Positions 1 through 6,070 of a DNA stretch of 16,421 nt are shown piece after piece. Position 1 is the stretch's first letter. Each line of letters begins with the position of its first letter. The translations under genes were made by a program, and so were the position numbers. The notes beneath the pieces are model-generated. The model was not told the DNA's origin, did not search any database, and was given only the letters and a program-made list of their open reading frames with translations. The DNA comes from Porphyromonadaceae bacterium UBA7572 (GTDB taxonomy: Bacteria > Bacteroidota > Bacteroidia > Bacteroidales > Muribaculaceae): positions 1 to 16,421 of the forward strand of contig DLLC01000003.1 in NCBI GenBank assembly GCA_002476625.1, written 5' to 3'.

Positions 1-70
1 TAGCTCAGTTGGTTAGAGCACCTGACTCATAATCAGGGAGTCGCCGGTTCAAGCCCGTCAGGGACCACCA
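1..70 (+). tRNA. tRNA with CAU anticodon (tRNA-Met, possibly tRNA-Ile2), 5' end cut by window edge
   Basis: The window opens at about tRNA position 8 (UAGCUCAG, start of the D arm). The D loop has GGUUAGAGC. The anticodon stem CCTGA/TCAGG encloses the loop CTCATAA, so the anticodon is CAU. The T loop TTCAAGC follows, then the 3' acceptor strand AGGGACC, discriminator A and an encoded CCA ending at 70. The first seven acceptor bases lie outside the window. Sequence alone does not cleanly separate elongator Met from the lysidine-modified Ile2 tRNA, which also has a CAU anticodon in its gene; Met is preferred. One oddity is a C-T mismatch in the second pair of the T stem (GCCGG against CCGTC). 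Confidence 0.9.
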
Positions 71-78
71 CCAATGAA

Positions 79-125
79 GAAAAGCACCCCAAAAGTTATA
101 ACAAAAACTTTCGGGGTGCTTTTTT
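79..125 (+). terminator. Rho-independent terminator of the tRNA
   Basis: The left arm AAAAGCACCCC pairs with GGGGTGCTTTT, and inside it AAAGT pairs with ACTTT across one A-C mismatch. The loop is A-rich and the hairpin runs into a T tract at 118-125. It lies directly after the tRNA 3' end, so it ends that transcript and separates it from the ATPase gene. Confidence 0.85.
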
Positions 126-167
126 ATATCTGCGCAGCCAAGCAATTCACTCTTGCGAAGCGATGTC

Positions 168-205
168 TGTGAAGAAAAAGTGGCAATATTGCCAAAAAAA
201 CTTCG
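168..205 (+). repeat. 38-bp direct repeat, copy 1, centred on a 14-bp palindrome
   Basis: Identical base for base to 241-278. The core at 181-194 is the perfect palindrome TGGCAATATTGCCA. Six A-rich bases flank it on each side, then GAAG on the left and CTTC on the right, so the dyad extends over 34 bp. The 73-bp offset to copy 2 is close to seven helical turns. This geometry suits a pair of operator sites on the same DNA face. A role in RNA or recombination is also possible. Confidence 0.9.
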
Positions 206-234
206 CACAATACACGAATTCAGAAACTAATCAC

Positions 235-242
235 TATCTTTG
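235..242 (+). promoter_or_regulatory. Candidate Bacteroidota -7 element (TATCTTTG) for the ATPase gene
   Basis: TATCTTTG is an exact match to TAnnTTTG, the -7 consensus of Bacteroidota. It sits about 50 bp before the ATPase start. No clear TTG -33 element is seen at the usual distance. The last two bases of the box are the first two of repeat copy 2, so a protein on copy 2 would cover the transcription start. The equivalent position in front of copy 1 does not match the consensus. Confidence 0.5.
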
Positions 243-278
243 TGAAGAAAAAGTGGCAATATTGCCAAAAAAACTTCG
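241..278 (+). repeat. 38-bp direct repeat, copy 2, overlapping the ATPase promoter
   Basis: Second perfect copy of the element at 168-205, with its palindrome core at 254-267. It begins inside the -7 box and ends just before the Shine-Dalgarno-like AAGAGG, so it probably forms most of the 5' leader of the ATPase mRNA. As RNA, the core could fold into a short 5-bp stem with an AUAU loop. Both copies happen to encode the peptide KKKWQYCQKNF in an open frame, which makes automated callers extend the ATPase upstream. Confidence 0.9.
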
Positions 279-280
279 TA

Positions 281-286
281 AAGAGG
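281..286 (+). promoter_or_regulatory. Shine-Dalgarno-like AAGAGG deciding the ATPase start
   Basis: AAGAGG lies six bases before the ATG at 293. This supports starting the ATPase at 293 rather than at the GTG at 242, which lies inside the repeat and overlaps the promoter box. Confidence 0.6.
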
Positions 287-292
287 CGGGTT

Positions 293-1546
293 ATGCAGAT
301 AAAAAGAGAATACTACCTGCAGCAGCTTATTGCAGGGAAACAAAATGGGCTGATAAAGATCGTGACAGGCATCAGACGTTGTGGAAAATCTTATTTGCTC
401 TTTAAACTATTCAGGCAGCACCTTTTGCAGCATGGCGTTGACGGCAGTCATATTGTCCAGATAGCTCTTGATGATGTGGAAAATGCTGAATACCGGGAAC
501 CTCTTGCCCTATATAAGCACATCAAGGCAAGAATGGAAGATGATGACTTGTACTATATTTTACTTGATGAGGTGCAGCTTGTGCCACGCTTTGAAGAGGT
601 GTTGAACAGCTTGCTGCGCATCGACAACGCAGATGTGTATGTAACGGGGAGCAATTCAAAATTCTTGTCAAGCGACATTATTACGGAATTTAGAGGGCGA
701 GGCGACGAAATACACCTTTACCCCCTATCGCTGTCGGAATACTGCGACGGCACGGGGCTGGCACCTGCAGAAGCATGGAGTGATTATTACACCTATGGAG
801 GGCTTCCACATGTGCTGGCATTGGAAACAGAGAAGAAGAAGCTCGACTATTTAAACAATCTTTTTAAAAGTGTTTATCTGATAGACATTATTGAACGGCA
901 TCATATTAAAAATAAGGCAGAGTTTGAGGAGCTTGTGCGTGTGATGGCATCGAACATAGGAGCCCCCACAAACCCCACAAAATTATCCAACACTTTTAAA
1001 AGTGTGAAAAAGAAGGCTATCAGCTCTGTGACTATCGATCGCTATCTCAAATTCATGGAGGACGCATTTTTGATAGAAAAGGCTGAAAGATATGATGTGA
1101 AGGGGAAAAAATATATTGGAGGCCTCTCAAAATATTATTTTACCGACCTTGGACTGAGGAATGCTATATTAGGATTGCGTCAGCAGGAAGAGTCGCACAT
1201 TATGGAGAATATCATCTACAACGAACTGCGTCGCAGGGGGTGCAAAGTGGATGTGGGAATGGTGGAGCAACGCTTTGTTGACCAAGATGACAGTTGGCGC
1301 CGTAAGCAGCTTGAAGTGGACTTTGTAGTGAACGAGGGCAACCAAAGATACTATATACAGTCGGCATTGGCTTTACCCGACGAGGAAAAGCGAAAGCAAG
1401 AGATGGGGTCTTTGCTCCGGATCGACGATTCGTTTAAGAAAATTATAGTTGTGAAGAGTGACATCAAACCCTGGCGTGATGACTACGGCATCCTTACGAT
1501 GGGACTGAAGGATTTTCTGATGAACCCCGACAGCCTTAAATGGTGA
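293..1546 (+). CDS. AAA_14 family ATPase with C-terminal DUF4143 domain
   Basis: A 417-residue protein of the AAA_14/DUF4143 type, common and often multicopy in Bacteroidales; the cellular role of the family is not established. Visible motifs are a Walker A GIRRCGKS (26-33), Walker B YYILLDE ending at residue 93, sensor TGSNS (118-122) and a FRGR arginine motif (133-136). A middle region around 230-270 looks like a winged helix. The C-terminal part has LEVDFVV (340-346) followed by YIQSAL. That resembles the beta-strand core of a PD-(D/E)xK nuclease fold, with the E-x-K element replaced by Q-S-A, so nuclease activity is doubtful. The start was moved from GTG 242 to ATG 293: MQIKREYY begins like other family members, AAGAGG lies just upstream, and the extension is only translated repeat. 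Base composition looks lower in GC than the LOG gene downstream, and it sits next to a tRNA, so acquisition is plausible. It could be a regulator of itself through the repeats; this is inference. Confidence 0.85.
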   Translation: MQIKREYYLQQLIAGKQNGLIKIVTGIRRCGKSYLLFKLFRQHLLQHGVDGSHIVQIALDDVENAEYREPLALYKHIKARMEDDDLYYILLDEVQLVPRFEEVLNSLLRIDNADVYVTGSNSKFLSSDIITEFRGRGDEIHLYPLSLSEYCDGTGLAPAEAWSDYYTYGGLPHVLALETEKKKLDYLNNLFKSVYLIDIIERHHIKNKAEFEELVRVMASNIGAPTNPTKLSNTFKSVKKKAISSVTIDRYLKFMEDAFLIEKAERYDVKGKKYIGGLSKYYFTDLGLRNAILGLRQQEESHIMENIIYNELRRRGCKVDVGMVEQRFVDQDDSWRRKQLEVDFVVNEGNQRYYIQSALALPDEEKRKQEMGSLLRIDDSFKKIIVVKSDIKPWRDDYGILTMGLKDFLMNPDSLKW

Positions 1547-1653
1547 CTTGACGCTTATCACCTTGCCATTTCGGATTATTGACGCGAGATATATTGAGCC
1601 GTTTTTTGGAGGGCATATGAGGCACGGCGTTCTATTGAATCACTTTTTTATTG

Positions 1654-1661
1654 TAACTTTG
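1654..1661 (+). promoter_or_regulatory. Candidate -7 element (TAACTTTG) for the LOG gene
   Basis: Exact TAnnTTTG match. A TTG at 1635-1637 lies 16 bp upstream, a little closer than the usual -33 spacing. Only 8 bases separate the box from the ATG at 1670, so the transcript would be nearly leaderless. Confidence 0.55.
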
Positions 1662-1669
1662 CAGGTGTT

Positions 1670-2275
1670 ATGAAAAAGAAGGGTAAAATATGCGTGTTTG
1701 GCGCCTCGAGCGACAGGCTTGAGAACACGTTCACCGAAACGGCCTACGAACTGGGCTCGCTGATGGCCCAGCGGGGCTGGGACTGCGTGAACGGGGCTGG
1801 AAGCGCCGGGCTGATGCGCGCCGTGAGCGATGGCGTGCTCGACGGCGGTGGCGCTGTCACGGGCGTGATTCCACAATTTATGGTGGATCAGGGCTGGGAA
1901 TACCACCGTCTTACTGAAATCATCGTCACGCCCGACATGCACTCTCGCAAGGAAAAGATGGTGCAGCTCGCCGATGCTTTCATCGTGCTGCCCGGCGGCT
2001 GTGGCACCATAGAGGAGGCGATGGAGATTTACACCTGGCGACAGCTTGGCATCATCAGCAAGCCGATAGTGCTACTCAGCACCGTGGGCTTCTACAAGCC
2101 TTTGGTGGAGATGATTGACCGATGTGGCACTCTGGGCTTTATGCGCCATTCCCACACCCGCCTGTGGAAGGTGGCTCGCACCCCTAAAGACGCGCTCGAC
2201 AAGCTGGAGCGGGAACTTGAAGAGGGCATAGAGCCAGTGGAAGATAAAATGAGCTCTACTGATGGCAAAGACTAA
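1670..2275 (+). CDS. LOG family protein (nucleoside 5'-monophosphate phosphoribohydrolase-like)
   Basis: A 201-residue cytosolic protein of the LOG/lysine-decarboxylase-like Rossmann family. Characterised members cleave the ribose-base bond of cytokinin riboside 5'-monophosphates or of AMP; the bacterial substrate here is unknown. Visible signatures are an N-terminal KICVFGASS strand-loop (6-14), NGAGSAGLM (41-49, the variant of the usual GGG..GLM loop), MHSRK (90-94) and the nucleotide-binding PGGCGTIEE (108-116) with its conserved glutamates. Length fits the family, with an acidic C-terminal tail added after about residue 178. The ATG is 8 bases after a promoter box and has no Shine-Dalgarno. 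The last 14 bases overlap the DUF4271 gene, which suggests translational coupling. Confidence 0.92.
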   Translation: MKKKGKICVFGASSDRLENTFTETAYELGSLMAQRGWDCVNGAGSAGLMRAVSDGVLDGGGAVTGVIPQFMVDQGWEYHRLTEIIVTPDMHSRKEKMVQLADAFIVLPGGCGTIEEAMEIYTWRQLGIISKPIVLLSTVGFYKPLVEMIDRCGTLGFMRHSHTRLWKVARTPKDALDKLERELEEGIEPVEDKMSSTDGKD

Positions 2276-3128
2276 CAGCGATACGATATCCTCCGCCCAT
2301 ACCGACAGTGTGGCGCAGATGCAGCAGTTCACCCCGGCTTACCCGAATGGCATTCCGCCCATGCGTGGTGTAGACACAGTGGTTCAGCCCATAGCCGCCC
2401 TGCCGGTGATGGAGACGCCGCAGGGCGAGTCGGTGGCCACCAGCCATAGCCGTGGCCCGCTCTACGACACAGGGTCGATGTCGCTGCTGCTGCTGAGCGT
2501 GTTTTTCATTGTGGTGAGCTTTAAGAGCGGGTATGTGTATCTGGAGAACTTTGCCCACAACCTGCTGTCGGTGCGCCGGCGGCGTGAAAACATATTCGAC
2601 AACCATACGATGGGCGATGTGCGCATGATGTGGGCACTGGTGATCAACACTTGCGTGATGGAGGGGCTGCTGCTGTTTTATGCCGTCGGGTTCTTCGTGC
2701 CGTCGCTCCGCCAGGGTATGCTCGAGCGAGTGTTTCTCAACGTGGGAGTCATCACCGCCATGTGCATGGGCTTCCACCTGTTTCAGCACGGGCTCTACGC
2801 CTTGCTCGGGTATGTGTTTGGCGACAAGCTGAGCCGGCGGCTTTGGCTCAGCGGATTCAAGGCTTCGCAGTCGCTGCTTGGGCTGCTGCTGTTTCCCGTC
2901 ACGGTGTTTTTGCTGTTGTTTCCATCGGGCATAGAAGTGCTATTGTCGGTGGCGGCAATATTGTATGCGATCGTTAGAATCGTGTTTATTTTTAAGGGAT
3001 TAAGAATTTTTTTCAACAAATTTTCACAAAGTCTCTATTTTATTTTGTACCTTTGCAGCATGGAAATTGTGCCCCTTGTGCTATTCGCGGCACTATTGGT
3101 GGCAGTGTGTACGAAATTACAGTCATAA
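2262..3128 (+). CDS. DUF4271 multi-pass membrane protein
   Basis: A 288-residue inner-membrane protein of the Bacteroidota-restricted DUF4271 family, function unknown. A soluble, proline- and serine-rich N-terminus (1-70) is followed by about six hydrophobic segments, roughly 72-94, 122-147, 157-186, 196-220, 224-246 and 258-283. A basic loop VRRRREN sits at 104-110. The C-terminal LYLCSMEIVPL matches the conserved end I know from this family. It overlaps the LOG gene by 14 bp in another frame and is followed after 15 bp by hemD, an order I recall from other Bacteroidales genomes. A promoter-like TACCTTTG is embedded in the LYLC codons near its end. The link to haem synthesis is only by neighbourhood. 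Confidence 0.85.
   Translation: MAKTNSDTISSAHTDSVAQMQQFTPAYPNGIPPMRGVDTVVQPIAALPVMETPQGESVATSHSRGPLYDTGSMSLLLLSVFFIVVSFKSGYVYLENFAHNLLSVRRRRENIFDNHTMGDVRMMWALVINTCVMEGLLLFYAVGFFVPSLRQGMLERVFLNVGVITAMCMGFHLFQHGLYALLGYVFGDKLSRRLWLSGFKASQSLLGLLLFPVTVFLLLFPSGIEVLLSVAAILYAIVRIVFIFKGLRIFFNKFSQSLYFILYLCSMEIVPLVLFAALLVAVCTKLQS
3048..3055 (+). promoter_or_regulatory. Candidate internal -7 element (TACCTTTG) for hemD
   Basis: Exact TAnnTTTG match inside the 3' end of the DUF4271 gene, within an AT-rich patch (about 3000-3050) that contrasts with the GC-rich coding sequence around it. It lies about 90 bp before the hemD start. No clear TTG -33 element is visible. The same bases encode conserved residues of DUF4271, so coincidence cannot be excluded. 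Confidence 0.4.
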
Positions 3129-3143
3129 AAACATTTTAGACGA

Positions 3144-3911
3144 GTGAAGGTAAAGAAAATTTTGGTTTCACAGCCGAAACCATCAAGTGAAAAGTCTCCG
3201 TATTACAATCTTGAACGAGATTATGGTGTGTCTGTAGATTTCCGCCCCTTCATTAAGGTTGAAGGGCTTTCAAGTAAAGAGTTTCGTCAGCAGAAAATCG
3301 CCCTTGGCGACTACACTGCGGTAATCTTTACTGCTCTAACAGCTATTGACCACTATTTCCGTCTGGCAAAGGAGCTTCGTTTTGAAGTGCCAGAGACCAT
3401 GAAATATTTTTGCATCAGTGAAGTGGTGGCGCGCTATCTTCAAAACTACATTGTGTACAGAAAGCGCAAGATCTTCTTCAGCGAGAACGGCAAGGCCGAC
3501 GGCTTGATTCCTTTGATTGAGAAGCACAAGAATGAGAAGTATCTCTATCCAGTGTCGGACGTGCACGACTCAAAGCTCAATCTTGAGGCGCACAATCTGG
3601 AAAACACCAAGGCAGTGATGTATCGCACTGTGAGCAACCCATTCCCAAAGGATGTGCCTTTCGACTACGACATCATAGCCCTCTTCACCCCATCTGGCGT
3701 GAAAAGCCTACTCGAGAGTTTTCCCGACTTCGACCAGGAGAAGAACGGCAAGCTGCTGGCATGTATGGGCTCGAAGACCATAGAGGAAGTGAAGAACTCG
3801 GGCCTGCGACTCGACATCACCACCTCGCCGGAATGTCCATCAATGGCCGCTGCCATTGCCAAATACCTGGAAGAGGAGCAAAAGAAGGAAGAAGGAGCCC
3901 AGGAGGAGTAA
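3144..3911 (+). CDS. hemD: Uroporphyrinogen-III synthase (Bacteroidota type)
   Basis: A 255-residue cytosolic enzyme that closes hydroxymethylbilane to uroporphyrinogen III with ring D inversion, on the tetrapyrrole route to haem. The sequence follows the Bacteroidota HEM4 pattern: KKILVSQPKP near the N-terminus (4-13), then RPFIKVE, EFRQQKIAL, AVIFTALTAIDHYF in the first half, and AVMYRTVSN plus a FTPSGVKSLLESFPDF segment in the second. Catalytic residues of this family are poorly conserved, so the call rests on overall pattern. The start is the GTG at 3144, giving KVKKILVS as in homologues; no ATG or good ribosome site is nearby. A Lys/Glu-rich tail ends the protein. It is the last gene of the LOG-DUF4271-hemD group and is followed by a strong terminator. 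Confidence 0.88.
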   Translation: MKVKKILVSQPKPSSEKSPYYNLERDYGVSVDFRPFIKVEGLSSKEFRQQKIALGDYTAVIFTALTAIDHYFRLAKELRFEVPETMKYFCISEVVARYLQNYIVYRKRKIFFSENGKADGLIPLIEKHKNEKYLYPVSDVHDSKLNLEAHNLENTKAVMYRTVSNPFPKDVPFDYDIIALFTPSGVKSLLESFPDFDQEKNGKLLACMGSKTIEEVKNSGLRLDITTSPECPSMAAAIAKYLEEEQKKEEGAQEE

Positions 3912-3957
3912 AGCGTGCCACTTGCGCAGCGCGCGCCTATTCCGTGACAAAATATAC

Positions 3958-4014
3958 AGCCGAGGCTACGACACAGCATTTTAAGCATCGTGTCGTAGCC
4001 TCGGCTGGCTTTTT
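3958..4014 (+). terminator. Rho-independent terminator after hemD, 17-bp perfect stem
   Basis: Arms 3958-3974 and 3990-4006 are perfect inverted copies of 17 bp around a 15-base loop, followed by GGCTTTTT. It ends rightward transcription from hemD. It lies between convergent genes, 13 bases before the end of the metal ATPase, and could also stop leftward transcripts, although the leftward side has only a poor T tract. Confidence 0.9.
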
Positions 4015-4026
4015 GGGGCAGGAAAA

Positions 4027-5988
4027 TCATCTGGGGGTGTGGAGGGCGCGTGTAGCATTGAGCACGGCAAGCACCATCACACCCACATCGGCAAACACAG
4101 CCATCCAGAGGGAGGCGATGCCACAGGTGGCCAATAGCAGCACGCCCACCTTCACGCCTATCGAGAACACCACATTTTGGTGGGCGATGCGTATGGCGTG
4201 GTGGGCGATGCGTATGGCGGTGGCTATTTTCGAGGGTTTGTCGTCCATCAGCACCACGTCGGCGGCCTCAATGGCGGCATCGCTGCCGAGCGCACCCATT
4301 GCGATGCCCACATCGGCGCGTGCCAGCACTGGCGCATCGTTGATACCGTCGCCCACAAATGCCAAGGTGCGGCCTTGCACTTTTTCAGAGAGCAGGTGCT
4401 CCACCTTGCTTACTTTGTCGGCAGGTAGCAGCTCGGCGTGGTACTCATCGATGCCCACCTCTTTGGCCACCTGCTGCGCCACCTCCCGGTGGTCGCCGGT
4501 GAGCATCACAGTTTTGCGCACGCCGGCATTCTTCAAATCATTGATAGCCTGCGCTGCGTCGGCCTTGATGCGGTCGGAGATTTCGATGTGACCGGCATAC
4601 ACACCGTCGATTGCCACATGTATAATGGTGCCACAGTGCTTCAGGCCGCACGGCTCACACTTCGCGCCCACTGCCGCCATCATCTTCTCGTTGCCCACCG
4701 CCACTAATTTGCCTTCCACAAGGGCACGCACGCCGTGGCCAGCAATCTCCTCCACATTGCTGACATGGCAGCCGTCGGTCGTGCATGCCGGAAACGCATT
4801 CTTGAGCGAAATGGCGATAGGGTGGTTGCTGTATTGCTCCACGTGCGCAGCCAAGTGCAGGAGTTCGTTTTCGCTGATTTTTCTGTAAGGGTGAAGCGCG
4901 GTCACGGCAAATTCACCATAGGTGAGCGTGCCCGTCTTGTCGAACACGGCAATATCCATTTTGGCCAGAGCCTCAAAGTAGCCAGCACCTTTCACGAGCA
5001 CACCGTTGCGCGATGCCGCGCCTATGCCGCCAAAAAAGGTGAGCGGAACGGAAATAACCAGCGCGCAAGGGCACGACACCACCAAGAAAGTGAGTGCACG
5101 GTAGAGCCATGTGGGCAGCGCAGCAGCGTAGCCTTCACTGAAAAATGGCGGAATAAAAGCCACCACTAAGGCGCAAACCACCACAATGGGCGTATAGACG
5201 CGGGCAAAGCGGCGTATGAAGCTCTCGCTGCGCGATTTCCCTTTGCTGGCGTTTTCCACCAGTTCGAGCACCTTCGACGCAGTGGACTCGCCAAAACTCT
5301 TTGTGGTGCGCACACGGATCACGCCCGAAAGATTCACACAGCCCGAAACCACATCATCGCCCACCTTCACGCTGCGTGGCACACTCTCACCCGTGAGCGC
5401 CACCGTGTCGAGCGACGACTCGCCATCGGTCACCCAGCCATCGAGCGGAATGCGCTCGCCGGGCTTCACCACAATCGTTTCGCCAATCTTCACCTCGGTT
5501 GGGGGCACAGTTGCCACCTTTCCGTCGCGCTCCACATTAGCCACGTCGGGGCGAATGTTCATCAAGTGGGCGATGGATTTTCTGCTGCGTCCTTCGGCCA
5601 GATGCTCAAAAAGTTCGCCAACCTGGAAAAACAGCATCACAAACACCGCTTCGGGGAACTGGTGCTCGGCACCGGGCAGAAATCCAATGGAGAGCGCTCC
5701 GATGGTGGCGATGGCCATCAGAAAGTTCTCACCCATCAAATGCCCGTGAAGAAGGTCGCCAACGGCCTCTTCCAGTGTATCGAGGCCCACCACAAGGTAG
5801 GGCACAAGATAGATAAGCAGAAGGCTCCATAAAGGCAAGTTGAAGCACTCCTCGATGCCCCACGCCGCCGCTAATAGCACGCTGGCGATGGCTATTTTCA
5901 CGCCATCGGATCTGATTCCGCCCTCGTGGTGTTCATGCTCGTGGTGCTGAGCGCATCCACAGCTGTGATTTTGATTACATTCGCACAT
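4027..5988 (-). CDS. zntA: P1B-type heavy-metal ATPase, zinc/cadmium/lead exporter type
   Basis: A 653-residue inner-membrane pump that would export Zn2+, Cd2+ or Pb2+ using ATP. Motifs in order: a Cys/His-rich N-terminus (2-22) instead of a folded HMA domain, hydrophobic segments around 30-70 and 88-125, PGERIPLDG (176-184), TGES (199-202), the metal-site SCPCAL (305-310), phosphorylation motif DKTGTLT (D350), SNHP (387-390) and GDGINDAP (546-553). The last membrane segments carry GVKVG and ADVG (633-636); a lysine and a D-x-G there mark the P1B-2 (ZntA/CadA) subgroup rather than the copper pumps. Extra cysteines occur in the nucleotide-binding domain (402, 407, 444, 447, 452). The start ATG at 5988 is chosen because translation upstream of it is the antisense of the polA end. 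A promoter and dyad lie just upstream. The symbol denotes type, not proven orthology. Confidence 0.9.
   Translation of the reverse strand: MCECNQNHSCGCAQHHEHEHHEGGIRSDGVKIAIASVLLAAAWGIEECFNLPLWSLLLIYLVPYLVVGLDTLEEAVGDLLHGHLMGENFLMAIATIGALSIGFLPGAEHQFPEAVFVMLFFQVGELFEHLAEGRSRKSIAHLMNIRPDVANVERDGKVATVPPTEVKIGETIVVKPGERIPLDGWVTDGESSLDTVALTGESVPRSVKVGDDVVSGCVNLSGVIRVRTTKSFGESTASKVLELVENASKGKSRSESFIRRFARVYTPIVVVCALVVAFIPPFFSEGYAAALPTWLYRALTFLVVSCPCALVISVPLTFFGGIGAASRNGVLVKGAGYFEALAKMDIAVFDKTGTLTYGEFAVTALHPYRKISENELLHLAAHVEQYSNHPIAISLKNAFPACTTDGCHVSNVEEIAGHGVRALVEGKLVAVGNEKMMAAVGAKCEPCGLKHCGTIIHVAIDGVYAGHIEISDRIKADAAQAINDLKNAGVRKTVMLTGDHREVAQQVAKEVGIDEYHAELLPADKVSKVEHLLSEKVQGRTLAFVGDGINDAPVLARADVGIAMGALGSDAAIEAADVVLMDDKPSKIATAIRIAHHAIRIAHQNVVFSIGVKVGVLLLATCGIASLWMAVFADVGVMVLAVLNATRALHTPR
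4178..4219 (-). repeat. 21-bp perfect tandem repeat inside the metal ATPase gene
   Basis: Two abutting identical 21-bp units (4178-4198 and 4199-4219) encode the near-repeat AIRIAHH-AIRIAHQ at residues 591-604, just before the last membrane pair. The unit is exactly seven codons, so the frame is kept. Confidence 0.9.
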
Positions 5989-6016
5989 ATCTCTAAGTTT
6001 TGAAAATTTTACGATG

Positions 6017-6024
6017 CAAAGATA
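6017..6024 (-). promoter_or_regulatory. Candidate -7 element (TATCTTTG on the minus strand) for the metal ATPase
   Basis: On the minus strand this reads TATCTTTG, an exact TAnnTTTG match, 28 bases before the ATG at 5988 and inside the 82-bp gap after polA. It indicates that the pump gene has its own promoter and is not only read through from polA. Confidence 0.6.
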
Positions 6025-6036
6025 TGGCGAAAAACG

Positions 6037-6051
6037 TGCAACCGAGTTGCA
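6037..6051. promoter_or_regulatory. Inverted repeat TGCAAC-N3-GTTGCA upstream of the metal ATPase promoter box
   Basis: A perfect 6-3-6 dyad centred about 20 bp upstream of the -7 box, where the -33 element would be. That is a typical place for a repressor or activator site, and a metal sensor would fit the gene. On the minus strand the hairpin is followed after two bases by TTTTT, so a weak terminator for polA is an alternative reading. Confidence 0.5.
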
Positions 6052-6070
6052 AAAGTGCGTATGTGTGCGC

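Noticed and set aside
168..278. CRISPR array
   Set aside because: Only two repeats, no third copy, no cas genes, and the repeat is a long dyad overlapping a promoter.
242..292. Upstream GTG start extending the ATPase by 17 residues (and the overlapping frame from 163)
   Set aside because: The extension is translated repeat sequence overlapping a promoter box; ATG 293 has a Shine-Dalgarno-like AAGAGG and a family-like N-terminus.
1..293. Integrated element using the tRNA as attachment site
   Set aside because: No integrase gene and no second copy of the tRNA 3' end was seen in the window.
2256..2789. Long antisense frames such as the 177-codon minus frame here and similar ones over polA, the polyprenyl synthase, der and the phosphodiesterase
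   Set aside because: They mirror GC-rich codons of clear genes on the other strand, are rich in His, Arg and Ala, and show no domain.
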